NCBI GenBank assembly: GCA_016930835.1
Contig: JAFGGA010000147.1
Location: forward strand, 1-34,651
Length of the DNA stretch: 34,651 nt
Direction of reading: 5' to 3'
From: Deltaproteobacteria bacterium
GTDB lineage: Bacteria > Desulfobacterota > DSM-4660 > Desulfatiglandales > HGW-15
The notes under the pieces were generated by a model. It had not been told where the DNA came from. It did no database searches and saw only the letters and a program-made list of their open reading frames with translations. This document shows positions 1-11,675 of this stretch, in pieces; positions within the stretch are counted from its first letter, which is position 1, and each line of letters begins with the position of its first letter. The position numbers were made by a program, and so were the translations under genes.

Positions 1-2
1 AT

Positions 3-131
3 GGTGAGGATCAAAATCACGAAACAAGCTTTATCGTCAAGGCGCTTCAAGCCGCAGTAGATGATTGGTGCAAGATTCAGGTAATAACATTAAACCGTCA
101 TACTCTACATTTCATTTGGGCTTATTCCTAA
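3..131 (+). CDS. C-terminal end of an unidentified protein (cut by window edge)
   Basis: An open frame enters from the left edge and runs 42 codons to a TAA at 129-131. It ends in HTLHFIWAYS. I do not recognise the family. It lies 43 bases ahead of the RnfB-like fusion on the same strand, so it could be the preceding operon gene. An accidental open frame of this length is also possible, so coding status is uncertain. Confidence 0.35.
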   Translation, partial: GEDQNHETSFIVKALQAAVDDWCKIQVITLNRHTLHFIWAYS

Positions 132-174
132 ATAACAAAGGAAATGATAGAAAAATAAGCATCAAGGAGATACC

Positions 175-2280
175 ATGATTCCAATTCAAGAAGCAACTTT
201 TTTTATGTTGGGACTCGGTGCTTTTTGCGGACTTGTATTGAGTCTCGCTTCTCGAGTATTTTATGTGTATGAAGACCCTCGAATTGAGATGGTGATGGAT
301 TGTTTTGCGGGCGCCAATTGCGGCGGATGTGGCTACGCCGGTTGTTCGGCCGCCGCTGTCGCCGTCGTAAACGGCAATGCTCCACCGAATGTTTGTATCG
401 TAGCAGGCGCGGAAGCAGGTTTTCAGGTTTCGGAAATTATGGGTGTGGCCGTGGGTATTGCGGAACCCGTCAAAGCTGACAACCCGTGCTTTGGCGGAGA
501 CCGGGCATTAGATCGCTTTATATATTTGGGTATCAACAGTTGCCGGGCTCAGAATATGTTATACGGTGGAAAGCGAGTGTGCGATATCGGATGCCTGGGA
601 CATGGAGATTGCGTTCGAGCCTGTTTGTTTGGGGCATTAAAAATTGGAGACCATGGTTATCCTATCGTGGACAAGGAGAAATGTGTTGGATGCGGCGCTT
701 GTGAGAGAGCCTGCCCCAAAGATATTATCGAGGTCAAGACCCCTTCGGAGCGATTACTCCATTTTAATCAGGCCGATGAATGTCTTGCACCTTGCAGACA
801 GACTTGCCCGGCCGAAATAAACATCCCACTTTATATTGCTCAAATTAGAAAAGGGGACTATGAAGGAGCCGTTCATACCATCCGAGAAAGAAATCCCTTT
901 CTGCTATCCTGCGGCCGTGTCTGCCCACATCCTTGTGAAACAAACTGCCGTCGAGGGATAGAAGATGAACCCGTATCCATTAATCAACTCAAACGTTTTG
1001 TGGCTGATTACGAGATGAACTCGGGTCGTCGTTTTCCTGTTTCCATTGCACCCCTTACACATAAACGAATCGCTATTGTGGGAGGCGGTCCAGCAGGTCT
1101 GAGTTGCGCTTATTTTCTGAGACGTTTGGGGCATGATGTGACGATCTTTGAGGCTATGCCCAAGTTGGGAGGGATGCTCCGCTACGGAATCCCCGAATAT
1201 CGCCTTCCCAAAAAAGTCTTGGATTGGGAGATCGAAGGCATATTAGACCTTGGTATCGAACACCATGTCAATACAACCTTAGGCACGGATTTTGATTTAA
1301 GTTCCCTGGTCGCCGAAGGTTACGAAGCCATTTTTTTAGGCGTGGGCGCTTGGCAAGATACGAAGCTTCGTGTTGAAGGAGAGGAACTAAAAGGTTGTTA
1401 CACCGGCATTGATTTCCTATCACGACTCGCCAACAATGAAACCATCCCCATCGGTCGCATCGCTGCCGTCATTGGAGGTGGAAACACGGCCATTGACTGT
1501 TCCCGTAATCTTCTTCGTTCAGGGGCGGAAAAGGTCTATATCGTATATCGGAGAACCCGTAACGAAATGCCCGCTAATGAAATTGAAATAGAGGCCGCTG
1601 AACATGAAGGGGTTGAACTCCTTTTTCTTTCCGCCCCACTCAGAATAAAAGGTGATGAAGATGGAAGAGTCACACATCTTGAATATCAGAAAATGGAACT
1701 TGGGGAACCCGATGCAAGCGGTAGAAGGCGGCCCGTCCCTGTTGAAGGTTCAGAGACTTTGCTAAAAACGGACATGGTCATCACTGCGATTGGTCAATCA
1801 CCGGATGTCTCTTTCACGGGAAAAACACAGCAACGATTAGAGGAACTCAAGACGACTCGATGGAGCACCATTGATGTTGATCCCAACACGCTTCAATCCA
1901 GTATCTCCTATATCTTCGCAGCTGGAGACGCCGCAACCGGCCCCTCACTGGTCGTGGAGGCTATCGGTGGAGGTCGAAGAGCGGCGAGATCCATCCACCA
2001 ATATATAATGGGGGAGACGGTCAGCGCTGAACCATTGGAGCTTAATAAAAAATTGATTCCCGAGACCTTCTTTGACCATGTGCTTGGTGTGGAGAAAAAG
2101 AACCGAGCTAAGATGGTCGAATTGCCAGTTGACGAGCGAATCAAATCCTTTGTGGAAGTCGATCAGGTCCTGACCGAACCGGCCGCACTGGCGGAAAGTG
2201 AAAGATGCCTTTTCTGCGGTCGACTCTGTTATGACAAGGATTTCGAGGAACCCATTCATGAGGAATCAAAGGCGGCATAA
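175..2280 (+). CDS. RnfB-like / ferredoxin / GltD-like (NfnB-like) fusion oxidoreductase
   Basis: Membrane-associated electron-transfer protein of 701 residues, probably moving electrons between ferredoxin, NAD(P)H and an Rnf-type membrane complex. In order: an N-terminal hydrophobic segment (about 6-30) as in RnfB; the RnfB Fe-S domain with Cys49, 52, 57 and 74 (CGGCGYAGC); a two-cluster ferredoxin domain (Cys136/140/146/150 and Cys170/173/176/180); then a complete glutamate-synthase-small-subunit-like module. That module has an N-terminal cluster region (Cys203, 207, 211, 246, 250, 254, 258), an FAD site GGGPAGL at 303-309, a second dinucleotide site GGGNTAI near 434-440, and the FAD-closing motif AAGDAATGPS near 580. 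A last Cys motif CLFCGRLC lies at 678-685. The ATG at 175 follows an AAGGAGA Shine-Dalgarno sequence. RnfB alone is usually under 300 residues, so this is a fusion. NfnB, the partner of NfnA in NADH/NADPH/ferredoxin bifurcation, is the closest family analogy for the GltD part. Function is inferred from domains. Confidence 0.85.
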   Translation: MIPIQEATFFMLGLGAFCGLVLSLASRVFYVYEDPRIEMVMDCFAGANCGGCGYAGCSAAAVAVVNGNAPPNVCIVAGAEAGFQVSEIMGVAVGIAEPVKADNPCFGGDRALDRFIYLGINSCRAQNMLYGGKRVCDIGCLGHGDCVRACLFGALKIGDHGYPIVDKEKCVGCGACERACPKDIIEVKTPSERLLHFNQADECLAPCRQTCPAEINIPLYIAQIRKGDYEGAVHTIRERNPFLLSCGRVCPHPCETNCRRGIEDEPVSINQLKRFVADYEMNSGRRFPVSIAPLTHKRIAIVGGGPAGLSCAYFLRRLGHDVTIFEAMPKLGGMLRYGIPEYRLPKKVLDWEIEGILDLGIEHHVNTTLGTDFDLSSLVAEGYEAIFLGVGAWQDTKLRVEGEELKGCYTGIDFLSRLANNETIPIGRIAAVIGGGNTAIDCSRNLLRSGAEKVYIVYRRTRNEMPANEIEIEAAEHEGVELLFLSAPLRIKGDEDGRVTHLEYQKMELGEPDASGRRRPVPVEGSETLLKTDMVITAIGQSPDVSFTGKTQQRLEELKTTRWSTIDVDPNTLQSSISYIFAAGDAATGPSLVVEAIGGGRRAARSIHQYIMGETVSAEPLELNKKLIPETFFDHVLGVEKKNRAKMVELPVDERIKSFVEVDQVLTEPAALAESERCLFCGRLCYDKDFEEPIHEESKAA

Positions 2281-2342
2281 AAAAGTGGTATGGAGTGTTT
2301 TGCCCGAGTGTTGAAGTACCGTTAAACTTAAAGAGAAATGAT

Positions 2343-3149
2343 ATGATCGGAGTTTTTGATTCGGGTTATGGCGGGCTGACCATCCTCAGGGCTTTTTTAG
2401 ATAACTTATCTGAGTATGACTATTTTTATCTGGGAGATAGTGCGCGCACACCTTATGGAAACAAATCTCTCAATACCATATATGAATACACTCGACAGGC
2501 GGTTGCATTTCTTTTTAATCAAGGGGCTATACTCATCATCCTCGCTTGCAACACGGCCTCAGCAAAGGCGCTTAGAAGAATTCAACAAGAGTGGTTGCCG
2601 ATACATTATCCGGATAGGCGCGTCTTAGGGGTTGTCATCCCTTTGGCCGAAGCGGCCGTGGAAGCCAGTCGTTATGGCCGGATCGGTGTGATTGGAACGC
2701 GAGCTACCATCGAATCAAGGGTGTACGAACAAGAGCTTCATAAACTGGATGCTGGGCTAAAAATATATAGTCAAGCCTGTCCGTTGTTGGTCCCTCTTGT
2801 AGAAGAAGATTGGGTTGGAAAACCAGAGACCAATATGATCCTGAAGAAATATCTTCACCCCTTAAAAAGCAAAAGAATCGATTCACTCATCCTGGGTTGT
2901 ACACACTATCCGTTTTTAAAAAAGGGCATCACACGAATCATGGGAAAAAACTGCCACGTTATGGATGCACCAAGAATTGTTGCGGAAAAATTAGCCGATT
3001 ATTTAAAACGTCACCCGGAAATCGAACAGAGACTTGAGAAAAAGGGGCGGTATATCTTTGTTACATCCGATGATCCGAAACGGTTTAAGGCCTTCGGGGA
3101 TAAATTTCTCGGTAGACGAATCACCGATGTCCAGAATATATCTTTTTAG
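2343..3149 (+). CDS. murI: Glutamate racemase
   Basis: Cofactor-independent racemase converting L- to D-glutamate for peptidoglycan, cytoplasmic, 268 residues from the chosen start. The N-terminus MIGVFDSGYGGLT carries the conserved Asp6-Ser7. The two catalytic cysteines lie in ACNTAS (Cys69) and GCTHYPF (Cys185). The GDSARTPYG motif is also present. An in-frame GTG at 2295 would add 16 residues, but the family begins right at the IGVFDSG motif, so the ATG at 2343 is preferred; its Shine-Dalgarno sequence (AGAGAAA) is modest. It follows the RnfB fusion by 62 bases and ends 23 bases from the convergent DUF3108 gene. Confidence 0.93.
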   Translation: MIGVFDSGYGGLTILRAFLDNLSEYDYFYLGDSARTPYGNKSLNTIYEYTRQAVAFLFNQGAILIILACNTASAKALRRIQQEWLPIHYPDRRVLGVVIPLAEAAVEASRYGRIGVIGTRATIESRVYEQELHKLDAGLKIYSQACPLLVPLVEEDWVGKPETNMILKKYLHPLKSKRIDSLILGCTHYPFLKKGITRIMGKNCHVMDAPRIVAEKLADYLKRHPEIEQRLEKKGRYIFVTSDDPKRFKAFGDKFLGRRITDVQNISF

Positions 3150-3172
3150 TCTCAAGATATTGAAGAGCCATT

Positions 3173-3952
3173 TTAATAATGTGAACCCATTTCATAGGAA
3201 ACCAATTCCGCAATAAAGCTGCCTACTTTAACCCCGCTCTTGATTTTAACGGGCATTTGTCTAGCATCTGCCGTAACCCAGATAAGGAGTTTGGCGTTTT
3301 CGCTCTTTTTAAAGATTCCATTGATTGAACCCATCTCTGGCTCCACGAGATATGTATCAAAGATGCCGCCGGGAACCTGAACCGGCTCCCTCTTTATGAC
3401 TTTAGCGTTACTGATAAGACATCTTTGTCCATCTGTAACAGGTATCTGGATGACAATATTTTCCTTTAACTGATGGGCGCGGAAGGCATAAAAAATCGAA
3501 AGCGGATCGAATGATCCGGGTTGGATGGGTATAGGCTCTTCACTCTTTCCGAAGTTTGAATATCGGGCCCATCCTTTTTCGCAATCCATATCAACAACGA
3601 TCTTATTTTTCAAATGGCCATGCTGTTCCTTCATATACAAAAAAGAATGGGTCATACTGATGTCCGTGTAGGAATCAACCCTATCGCGAATTTGATAAAA
3701 GAAATCCACGAATTCCGTTGTCCTGGCAGACATGACAAAATGATAAGCTTGGACACCTTCGATGGATTCAGTAGGGAGAATTTCCAGGACAACATCCCCC
3801 GCGTGGATAAAGGCCCACCTGACTTTAAAAACAAGTCTTTCTTTTGAATGGAAAGGGCTATGGATATCAGAAGCCCAAGAAGTGGTCTCTATTAAAAGGC
3901 CAATCAAAAGAAAAAAGGCTTTTAATAAAATGCTTCCCTTGAATCTCAGCAT
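3173..3952 (-). CDS. DUF3108-type envelope protein of unknown function
   Basis: A 259-residue protein with an N-terminal signal sequence (basic MLRFKGS, hydrophobic stretch about 8-25, likely cleavage after TSWAS). The mature part has the features of DUF3108 proteins: an early ERLVFKVRW strand, FYQIRDRVDSY, a GSFDPLSIFYAFR segment, and a late LLIWVTADARQMPVKI stretch followed by GSFIAEL. Such proteins are exported, probably beta-rich, and have no settled function. It lies 70 bases upstream (on its own strand, downstream) of the cytochrome gene and may share its transcript. There is no clear Shine-Dalgarno sequence at the ATG at 3952. Confidence 0.75.
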   Translation of the reverse strand: MLRFKGSILLKAFFLLIGLLIETTSWASDIHSPFHSKERLVFKVRWAFIHAGDVVLEILPTESIEGVQAYHFVMSARTTEFVDFFYQIRDRVDSYTDISMTHSFLYMKEQHGHLKNKIVVDMDCEKGWARYSNFGKSEEPIPIQPGSFDPLSIFYAFRAHQLKENIVIQIPVTDGQRCLISNAKVIKREPVQVPGGIFDTYLVEPEMGSINGIFKKSENAKLLIWVTADARQMPVKIKSGVKVGSFIAELVSYEMGSHY

Positions 3953-4022
3953 TTCATAGGGACTCGCACAGGTTAGAATTCTTTAAATGCGTGGCCTCAT
4001 TTGTAATCAAAAAAAGAAAAGA

Positions 4023-4469
4023 CTAATCTCCGGTTTCCTCATGGCATGTCGTACACTTTCGGTAGGCTAAAGGATCCTCGGTCTGCAATATCTTTCTCTC
4101 AGTATGGCATATTTTGCAATTCAAATGGTAGGCAGTCTGGAGTTTCACGATATCACCATCCGCTTCACTGGGATCATGACAGGCAATACATTTTTCCGTT
4201 TCATCCCATGGTGACCAAACATTGGCTTTATCATCATAATTATGATGGCACTCCCAGCAGAGGACCTTGTAATCCAAGGCGTGTTTTCTATGTGGAAAAA
4301 CAACCGGCCCTTTACGGTCTTTTTCGTAATCGGGATTGTTAATTGTAATGGTATCCAAATCTTGAGGATCAACATCCTCTTGACCCGAAGCAATATATAT
4401 CTCACCGATCACAAATAGACAGATGATGAATATAACGGTCGGAATTCGCCATCTCTTATAGGTCTGCAT
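4023..4469 (-). CDS. Membrane-anchored tetraheme class III-type cytochrome c
   Basis: Periplasmic electron carrier of 148 residues. A basic N-terminus and one hydrophobic segment (about 9-28) act as signal or anchor. Four CxxCH heme sites follow: CWECH (71-75), CIACH (94-98), CKICH (118-122) and CTTCH (139-143). An early FPHRKH motif (His60 and His63) supplies axial ligands as in cytochrome c3 and c7. Classical tetraheme c3 has two CxxxxCH sites; here all four are CxxCH, so this is a relative rather than TpI-c3. The start at 4469 is preferred over an ATG 14 codons upstream because GGAGGGG precedes it closely. It lies 89 bases downstream of tRNA-Lys on the same strand. Its likely role is donor or acceptor for periplasmic redox complexes such as Qrc, which is inference. 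Confidence 0.88.
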   Translation of the reverse strand: MQTYKRWRIPTVIFIICLFVIGEIYIASGQEDVDPQDLDTITINNPDYEKDRKGPVVFPHRKHALDYKVLCWECHHNYDDKANVWSPWDETEKCIACHDPSEADGDIVKLQTAYHLNCKICHTERKILQTEDPLAYRKCTTCHEETGD

Positions 4470-4558
4470 TTTCCCCTCCATAGACGTATTAAGATTCATG
4501 CACAAAACCAATCGAATGGTATACTTATAAAAAAGAAAATCCCAAGTTCTTAATTAGT

Positions 4559-4634
4559 TGGTGGGCCTGGAAGGGCTCGAACCTTCGGCCAATTGATTAA
4601 GAGTCAACTGCTCTGCCAACTGAGCTACAGGCCC
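4559..4634 (-). tRNA. tRNA-Lys (anticodon CTT)
   Basis: A 76-nt cloverleaf on the minus strand. The acceptor stem is GGGCCTG paired with CAGGCCC, the D-arm GCTC/GAGC, the anticodon loop CTCTTAA (anticodon CTT, reading AAG), and the T-loop TTCGAGC. The 3' CCA is encoded. It is 28 bases downstream of tRNA-Arg and probably cotranscribed with it. Confidence 0.95.
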
Positions 4635-4662
4635 TCATTAATTATTGCTTCGATCCCTAGAG

Positions 4663-4736
4663 CGCGCCCGGCAGGATTCGAACCTGCGACCTACGGGTTC
4701 GAAGCCCGGCGCTCTATCCATCTGAGCTACGGGCGC
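4663..4736 (-). tRNA. tRNA-Arg (anticodon TCG)
   Basis: A 74-nt cloverleaf on the minus strand. The acceptor stem is GCGCCCG paired with CGGGCGC, discriminator G, D-arm GCTC/GAGC, anticodon loop CTTCGAA (anticodon TCG, reading CGA), and T-arm GCAGG-TTCGAAT-CCTGC. No CCA is encoded. The outermost anticodon-stem pair looks mismatched (C opposite U), which is minor. Confidence 0.93.
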
Positions 4737-4750
4737 GTAGAACGTAAGTA

Positions 4751-4779
4751 TCTCTAGCAAGTCTGCAAAAAGATGTCAA
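4751..4779 (-). promoter_or_regulatory. Probable sigma-70 promoter of the tRNA-Arg/tRNA-Lys unit
   Basis: On the minus strand there is a perfect -35 (TTGACA, 4779-4774), a 17-base spacer and a weak -10 (TAGAGA, 4756-4751). It lies just before the 5' end of tRNA-Arg at 4736. The -35 and spacing are good; the -10 matches at only three positions. Confidence 0.45.
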
Positions 4780-4856
4780 TCCCTCAATTCTGATTTCAGA
4801 ATCTTTAAAAATGATTTTACAGGCTTTATAAATAAATGAAGACACCATTGTGTAAT

Positions 4857-8468
<3,612 letters not shown>

Positions 8469-8628
8469 TCTTTTTATAGTAATAATGAAATCCAGGTAGG
8501 ATCTGATATTATTCGTGGACAACCAGGTTCTAGAGTATTGACAGGATTATGTTCCATGCAAACTATCATTATGGATTAGAATAGAGGACGAATAATCTTT
8601 TTTTGCTACTCTTTCATTATCTGGGTTG

Positions 8629-9294
8629 TTATTTTATCAAATGAAAAATCCTTTTCCAGTTAGGCCAGGAAGACCAATAAATGATAAGCGCTTTCCCTTT
8701 AATCTTGCGAGTTGAAACAAAACCCCAGCTTCTGCTGTCTAGGCTGTTATCACGATTGTCTCCCATCGCAAAAACAGCGTTTGCAGGCACCGTGATCGGC
8801 CCAAAATGTTCTTGCTTTTGATCCTGCCCCAATATATAGTGTTCAACGCCGTACAAAAATTCAACATATCTGTTTTTGATCTCATTGGTTTCGTGATCTC
8901 GATATTTATCGAAATATTTCTCCTGAATTTGCTCTCCGTTTATATAAAGAAAACCTTTTTTTATCTCAATTTCATCTCCTTCAGTTCCTATAATGCGTTT
9001 TATATAGTCTTTTTTTTCATCTTTCGGAAATTTAAATACTATAATATCGCCTTTACTTGGCGTATTAAACTTTAGAATGTATTTATCAATAAATGGGATT
9101 TTGACACCATAGATAAATTTATTCACCAACAGATGATCCCCAATGAGTAAAGTCGGCTTCATAGAACCTGACGGAATTTTAAAGGCCTGGACCACAAACG
9201 TTCTAATGAAAAGGGCAAGGAGAATAGCAATAACCGCCGCTTCCGCATATTCTCTGGCAGTACTTTTTCTGATGATTTTATCATTATGATCCAT
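8629..9294 (-). CDS. lepB: Signal peptidase I
   Basis: Membrane-bound serine protease that removes signal peptides from exported proteins; 221 residues. A single N-terminal transmembrane segment (about 18-36) is followed by the catalytic serine box IPSGSMKPT (Ser44) and the general-base lysine in DYIKRIIG (Lys99). The conserved C-terminal box MGDNRDNSLDSR is present. A strong AGGAGGGG lies upstream. Two starts are possible: this ATG, about 15 bases from the AGGAGG core, or an in-frame TTG at 9306 that sits very close to it. It is about 245 bases from nifJ and probably separately transcribed. Confidence 0.94.
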   Translation of the reverse strand: MDHNDKIIRKSTAREYAEAAVIAILLALFIRTFVVQAFKIPSGSMKPTLLIGDHLLVNKFIYGVKIPFIDKYILKFNTPSKGDIIVFKFPKDEKKDYIKRIIGTEGDEIEIKKGFLYINGEQIQEKYFDKYRDHETNEIKNRYVEFLYGVEHYILGQDQKQEHFGPITVPANAVFAMGDNRDNSLDSRSWGFVSTRKIKGKALIIYWSSWPNWKRIFHLIK

Positions 9295-9570
9295 AATGTT
9301 AATCAAACCCCTCCTGGTATTTTTCTTGCAGCAAATTGATGGTCATCTTCGCACGGAAAACTGGATTGGTTCTTTTATAAAAAATGGCCTATTATTAGAA
9401 CCATGCTGTAACCTGCAAACAAACACGATCTATTAATATAGGGGATTACGAGGTGTAAAGCAATTTGAAAGGTATGTACCAATAAAGATTATTTCTGATT
9501 AACACCTAAAGGTTAGTCGCTCTTTTCAATTTGTGGACCTAAAAAACACAGATCACAATGGTTTAGTATT

Positions 9571-9600
9571 AATTTGCACATACAATATGTAGTGCTAATT
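9571..9600. repeat. Inverted repeat upstream of the pil promoter
   Basis: Arms AATTTGCAC (9571-9579) and GTGCTAATT (9592-9600) are complementary at eight of nine positions. The 12-base centre is itself partly self-complementary (TACA...TGTA). It lies about 65 bases upstream of the -35 box, where an activator or repressor site would be plausible. Confidence 0.45.
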
Positions 9601-9663
9601 TATAATATTATATACGATATATATAGAAATTATGTTAATTTTGGTTAATTTATGAAAAAATAC

Positions 9664-9691
9664 TTGACAAATTATACCATATATATATGAT
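9664..9691 (+). promoter_or_regulatory. Strong sigma-70 promoter of the XRE-pilMNOPQ unit
   Basis: Perfect TTGACA (9664-9669), a 16-base spacer and TATGAT (9686-9691, five of six). The -10 region lies in an alternating AT tract. The next gene starts at 9746, giving a leader of roughly 48 bases. Confidence 0.7.
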
Positions 9692-9745
9692 ATTTATCCG
9701 TCCGATGAGAAATGCTTGTGTTAACTAAAAGAGTCGGAGGATAAA

Positions 9746-9946
9746 TTGGGGAACAATATCGTAAAAGACATCAGAGAGGAATTGTTGATGAGTAAGGCCG
9801 AACTGGCCCGAAAAGCAGGGGTTTCGTCATTAACCATTGACAGGATTGAAAAAGGCAAGAGTTGTCGGATGGAAACAAAAAGGAAAATAATCCTAGCTCT
9901 TGGATATGATTTGTCCGAAAAAAACAAAGTATTTCTGGATGATTAA
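9746..9946 (+). CDS. Small XRE-family helix-turn-helix regulator
   Basis: A 66-residue protein that is essentially one Cro/C1-type DNA-binding domain: IREELLMSKAELARKAGVS, then SLTIDRIEKG (recognition-helix region), then a third helix pair ending near ILALGYDL. The start codon is TTG at 9746, chosen because GGAGG (9736-9740) sits exactly five bases before it; the first in-frame ATG would cut away the first helix. It ends 11 bases before pilM, so it is the first gene of the pil transcription unit. Autoregulation and control of pilus genes are inference from position. There is no ligand-binding domain. Confidence 0.85.
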   Translation: MGNNIVKDIREELLMSKAELARKAGVSSLTIDRIEKGKSCRMETKRKIILALGYDLSEKNKVFLDD

Positions 9947-9957
9947 GAAGGTTGTAT

Positions 9958-11046
9958 ATGCCTGTTCCCAAAAAAAATAAATTAGTTGGATTGGATATCG
10001 GTTCCCATTCAATTAAGTTGGTTGAAATCGATGATACCAAAAAGGGAATGGTCCTGAAAAATTTTGGGATCATCGGGTTGCCAAAGGATGCCGTTGTTGA
10101 AGGAACGGTTCGAGAGATGGAGGTCGTGGCATCCGCCTTAAAAAACCTCTACAAGAATCTAAAGATCAAAAATAAAAATGTTGCGATCGCCATATCGGGT
10201 TTTTCAGTCATCGTTAAAAAAATCAATATCGCCAAACGTGAAGAAGCAGAGCTTGAGGCCAGTATCCATGATGAGGCGGAACAATATATTCCCTTTGATA
10301 TCAGCGATGTCAACCTTGATTATGAAATCCTTTCAGGTAAGGAAGAAATCTCGGAAATCAGGGATGGAGAGGAAAGCGATGAAGAGAGCGTGATGGATGT
10401 GATGCTTGTCGCAGCAAAAAAAGATATTATTGAAGAATATGTCAGTCTGATCCACTTGGCGGGACTTAACCCCGTATTAGTCGATGTGGATGCTTTTGCA
10501 GTTCAAAATGCTTTTGAAATGAGCATGAAAGATGTATCAGGATGCTATGCACTTGTCAATATTGGTGCGGAAGAACTGGGAATAAATGCCGTCAAAGACG
10601 GCGTATCCATATTTACAAGGGATTCTGCTTACGGGGGATCTCAGATTACCGAAGCCATTATGTCCGAATTTGATGTTTCTTTTGAAGAAGCGGAAAATAT
10701 TAAGTTAGGTGGCGCGAAGGTTGATGATAAAAAAGAAGTATTGGAGGAGATCTTTACGACGGTGGTCTCTGGATGGGTGCAAGAAATAAAACGGGCCCTT
10801 GATTTTCTTTCAACAACCTATCCAGATGAATCTATTGAAAAAATTATCTTAAGCGGGGGGGCATGCAGGTTGCCCGGGTTTAAAAAATTCCTTCAGATGG
10901 AAACAGATATTCCAGTGATGGAATTAAAACCATTTGCTGATTTGCAGATTAATGAAAAGGTATTTGATCCGAGATACCTGAGCTATATGGCTCCGCAGGC
11001 CGCGGTTGCCGTCGGCCTGGCATTAAGGAGCATTGACGACAAATGA
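9958..11046 (+). CDS. pilM: Type IV pilus inner-membrane platform ATPase-fold protein PilM
   Basis: Actin/FtsA-fold cytoplasmic protein of 362 residues that binds the N-terminal tail of PilN and anchors the alignment complex. The first nucleotide-binding motif is LVGLDIGSHSIKLVEI near residue 9. There is a later ALVNIGAEELGINAV segment, and IILSGGACRLPGF is the adenosine-site motif. The ATG at 9958 has AGAAGG six bases upstream; a TTG two codons earlier is less likely. The stop codon overlaps the pilN start as ATGA. Confidence 0.94.
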   Translation: MPVPKKNKLVGLDIGSHSIKLVEIDDTKKGMVLKNFGIIGLPKDAVVEGTVREMEVVASALKNLYKNLKIKNKNVAIAISGFSVIVKKINIAKREEAELEASIHDEAEQYIPFDISDVNLDYEILSGKEEISEIRDGEESDEESVMDVMLVAAKKDIIEEYVSLIHLAGLNPVLVDVDAFAVQNAFEMSMKDVSGCYALVNIGAEELGINAVKDGVSIFTRDSAYGGSQITEAIMSEFDVSFEEAENIKLGGAKVDDKKEVLEEIFTTVVSGWVQEIKRALDFLSTTYPDESIEKIILSGGACRLPGFKKFLQMETDIPVMELKPFADLQINEKVFDPRYLSYMAPQAAVAVGLALRSIDDK

Positions 11047-11648
11047 TACGAATCAATCTATTACCCTTTCGGGCAGCCAGAAAAAGAGAGAATATCAGAA
11101 AGCAAGTCACGGTTTCTGCCTTGATCGTCGTATTCTTTATCTTATTAATGGTATATTTTTTCATACAAATCAGCGGCGATTTGTCTACCGTCAAGGAACA
11201 AGAAAATGAAAAAAGACAGGAGCTGGCAACCTATCAAAAGACCCTTAATGAAATCAAAAAACTAGAAAAGCAAATCAAAGAGATTGAGACAAAGCTGAAC
11301 GTTATTCGGGAACTTGAAAAGGGAAAAACCGGACCGGTCAAACTCCTTGATGAGATTGCAGAGGCCGTACCAAGAGACAAGCTATGGCTCAAGACATTAG
11401 ATGAAAACCAAGGCACTTTAAGGATGACAGGAACCGCCATGGATAATGAGACAGTGGCTTTGTTTATGGACAACCTGAAGAATTCTGAGCATATCATTTC
11501 CGTGGAACTCCAAGGCGTCACCTTGAGGGATTTACCTGAGTATCGCTTGAAGGTCTCAGATTTTGGTCTGGATTGCAAGACTTACGCCCATGCGGATCAA
11601 AAAGCAGCGGAACCGGCAAAAACAGCAGCCCCTAAGAAAAGGCGTTAA
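11043..11648 (+). CDS. pilN: Type IV pilus assembly protein PilN
   Basis: A bitopic inner-membrane protein of 201 residues. The N-terminal MIRINLLPFR is the conserved PilM-binding motif. A single transmembrane segment (about 23-43) follows, then a coiled-coil-prone stretch (about 50-95, rich in Glu, Lys and Leu) and a periplasmic ferredoxin-like fold. The C-terminus is Lys/Ala-rich. It overlaps pilM by 4 bases, indicating translational coupling. Confidence 0.92.
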   Translation: MIRINLLPFRAARKRENIRKQVTVSALIVVFFILLMVYFFIQISGDLSTVKEQENEKRQELATYQKTLNEIKKLEKQIKEIETKLNVIRELEKGKTGPVKLLDEIAEAVPRDKLWLKTLDENQGTLRMTGTAMDNETVALFMDNLKNSEHIISVELQGVTLRDLPEYRLKVSDFGLDCKTYAHADQKAAEPAKTAAPKKRR

Positions 11649-11675
11649 CCCTCTGATATAAGGATTAGTCAGGTC

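Larger units (their letters stand above)
9295..9745. other. AT-rich intergenic region between lepB and the pil operon
   Basis: About 450 bases with no convincing gene. The 9480-9700 part is very AT-rich. It holds an imperfect inverted repeat (9571-9600), two similar TATAC(C/G)ATATATAT stretches (about 9608-9624 and 9673-9688), and the promoter at 9664-9691. The two AT-rich stretches are candidate binding sites for the regulator encoded just downstream. Confidence 0.6.

Noticed and set aside
8560-8620. GATTA...TAATC with a following T7 on the plus strand, terminator-like
   Set aside because: The stem is only 5 bp with a long loop and there is no plus-strand gene upstream to terminate.
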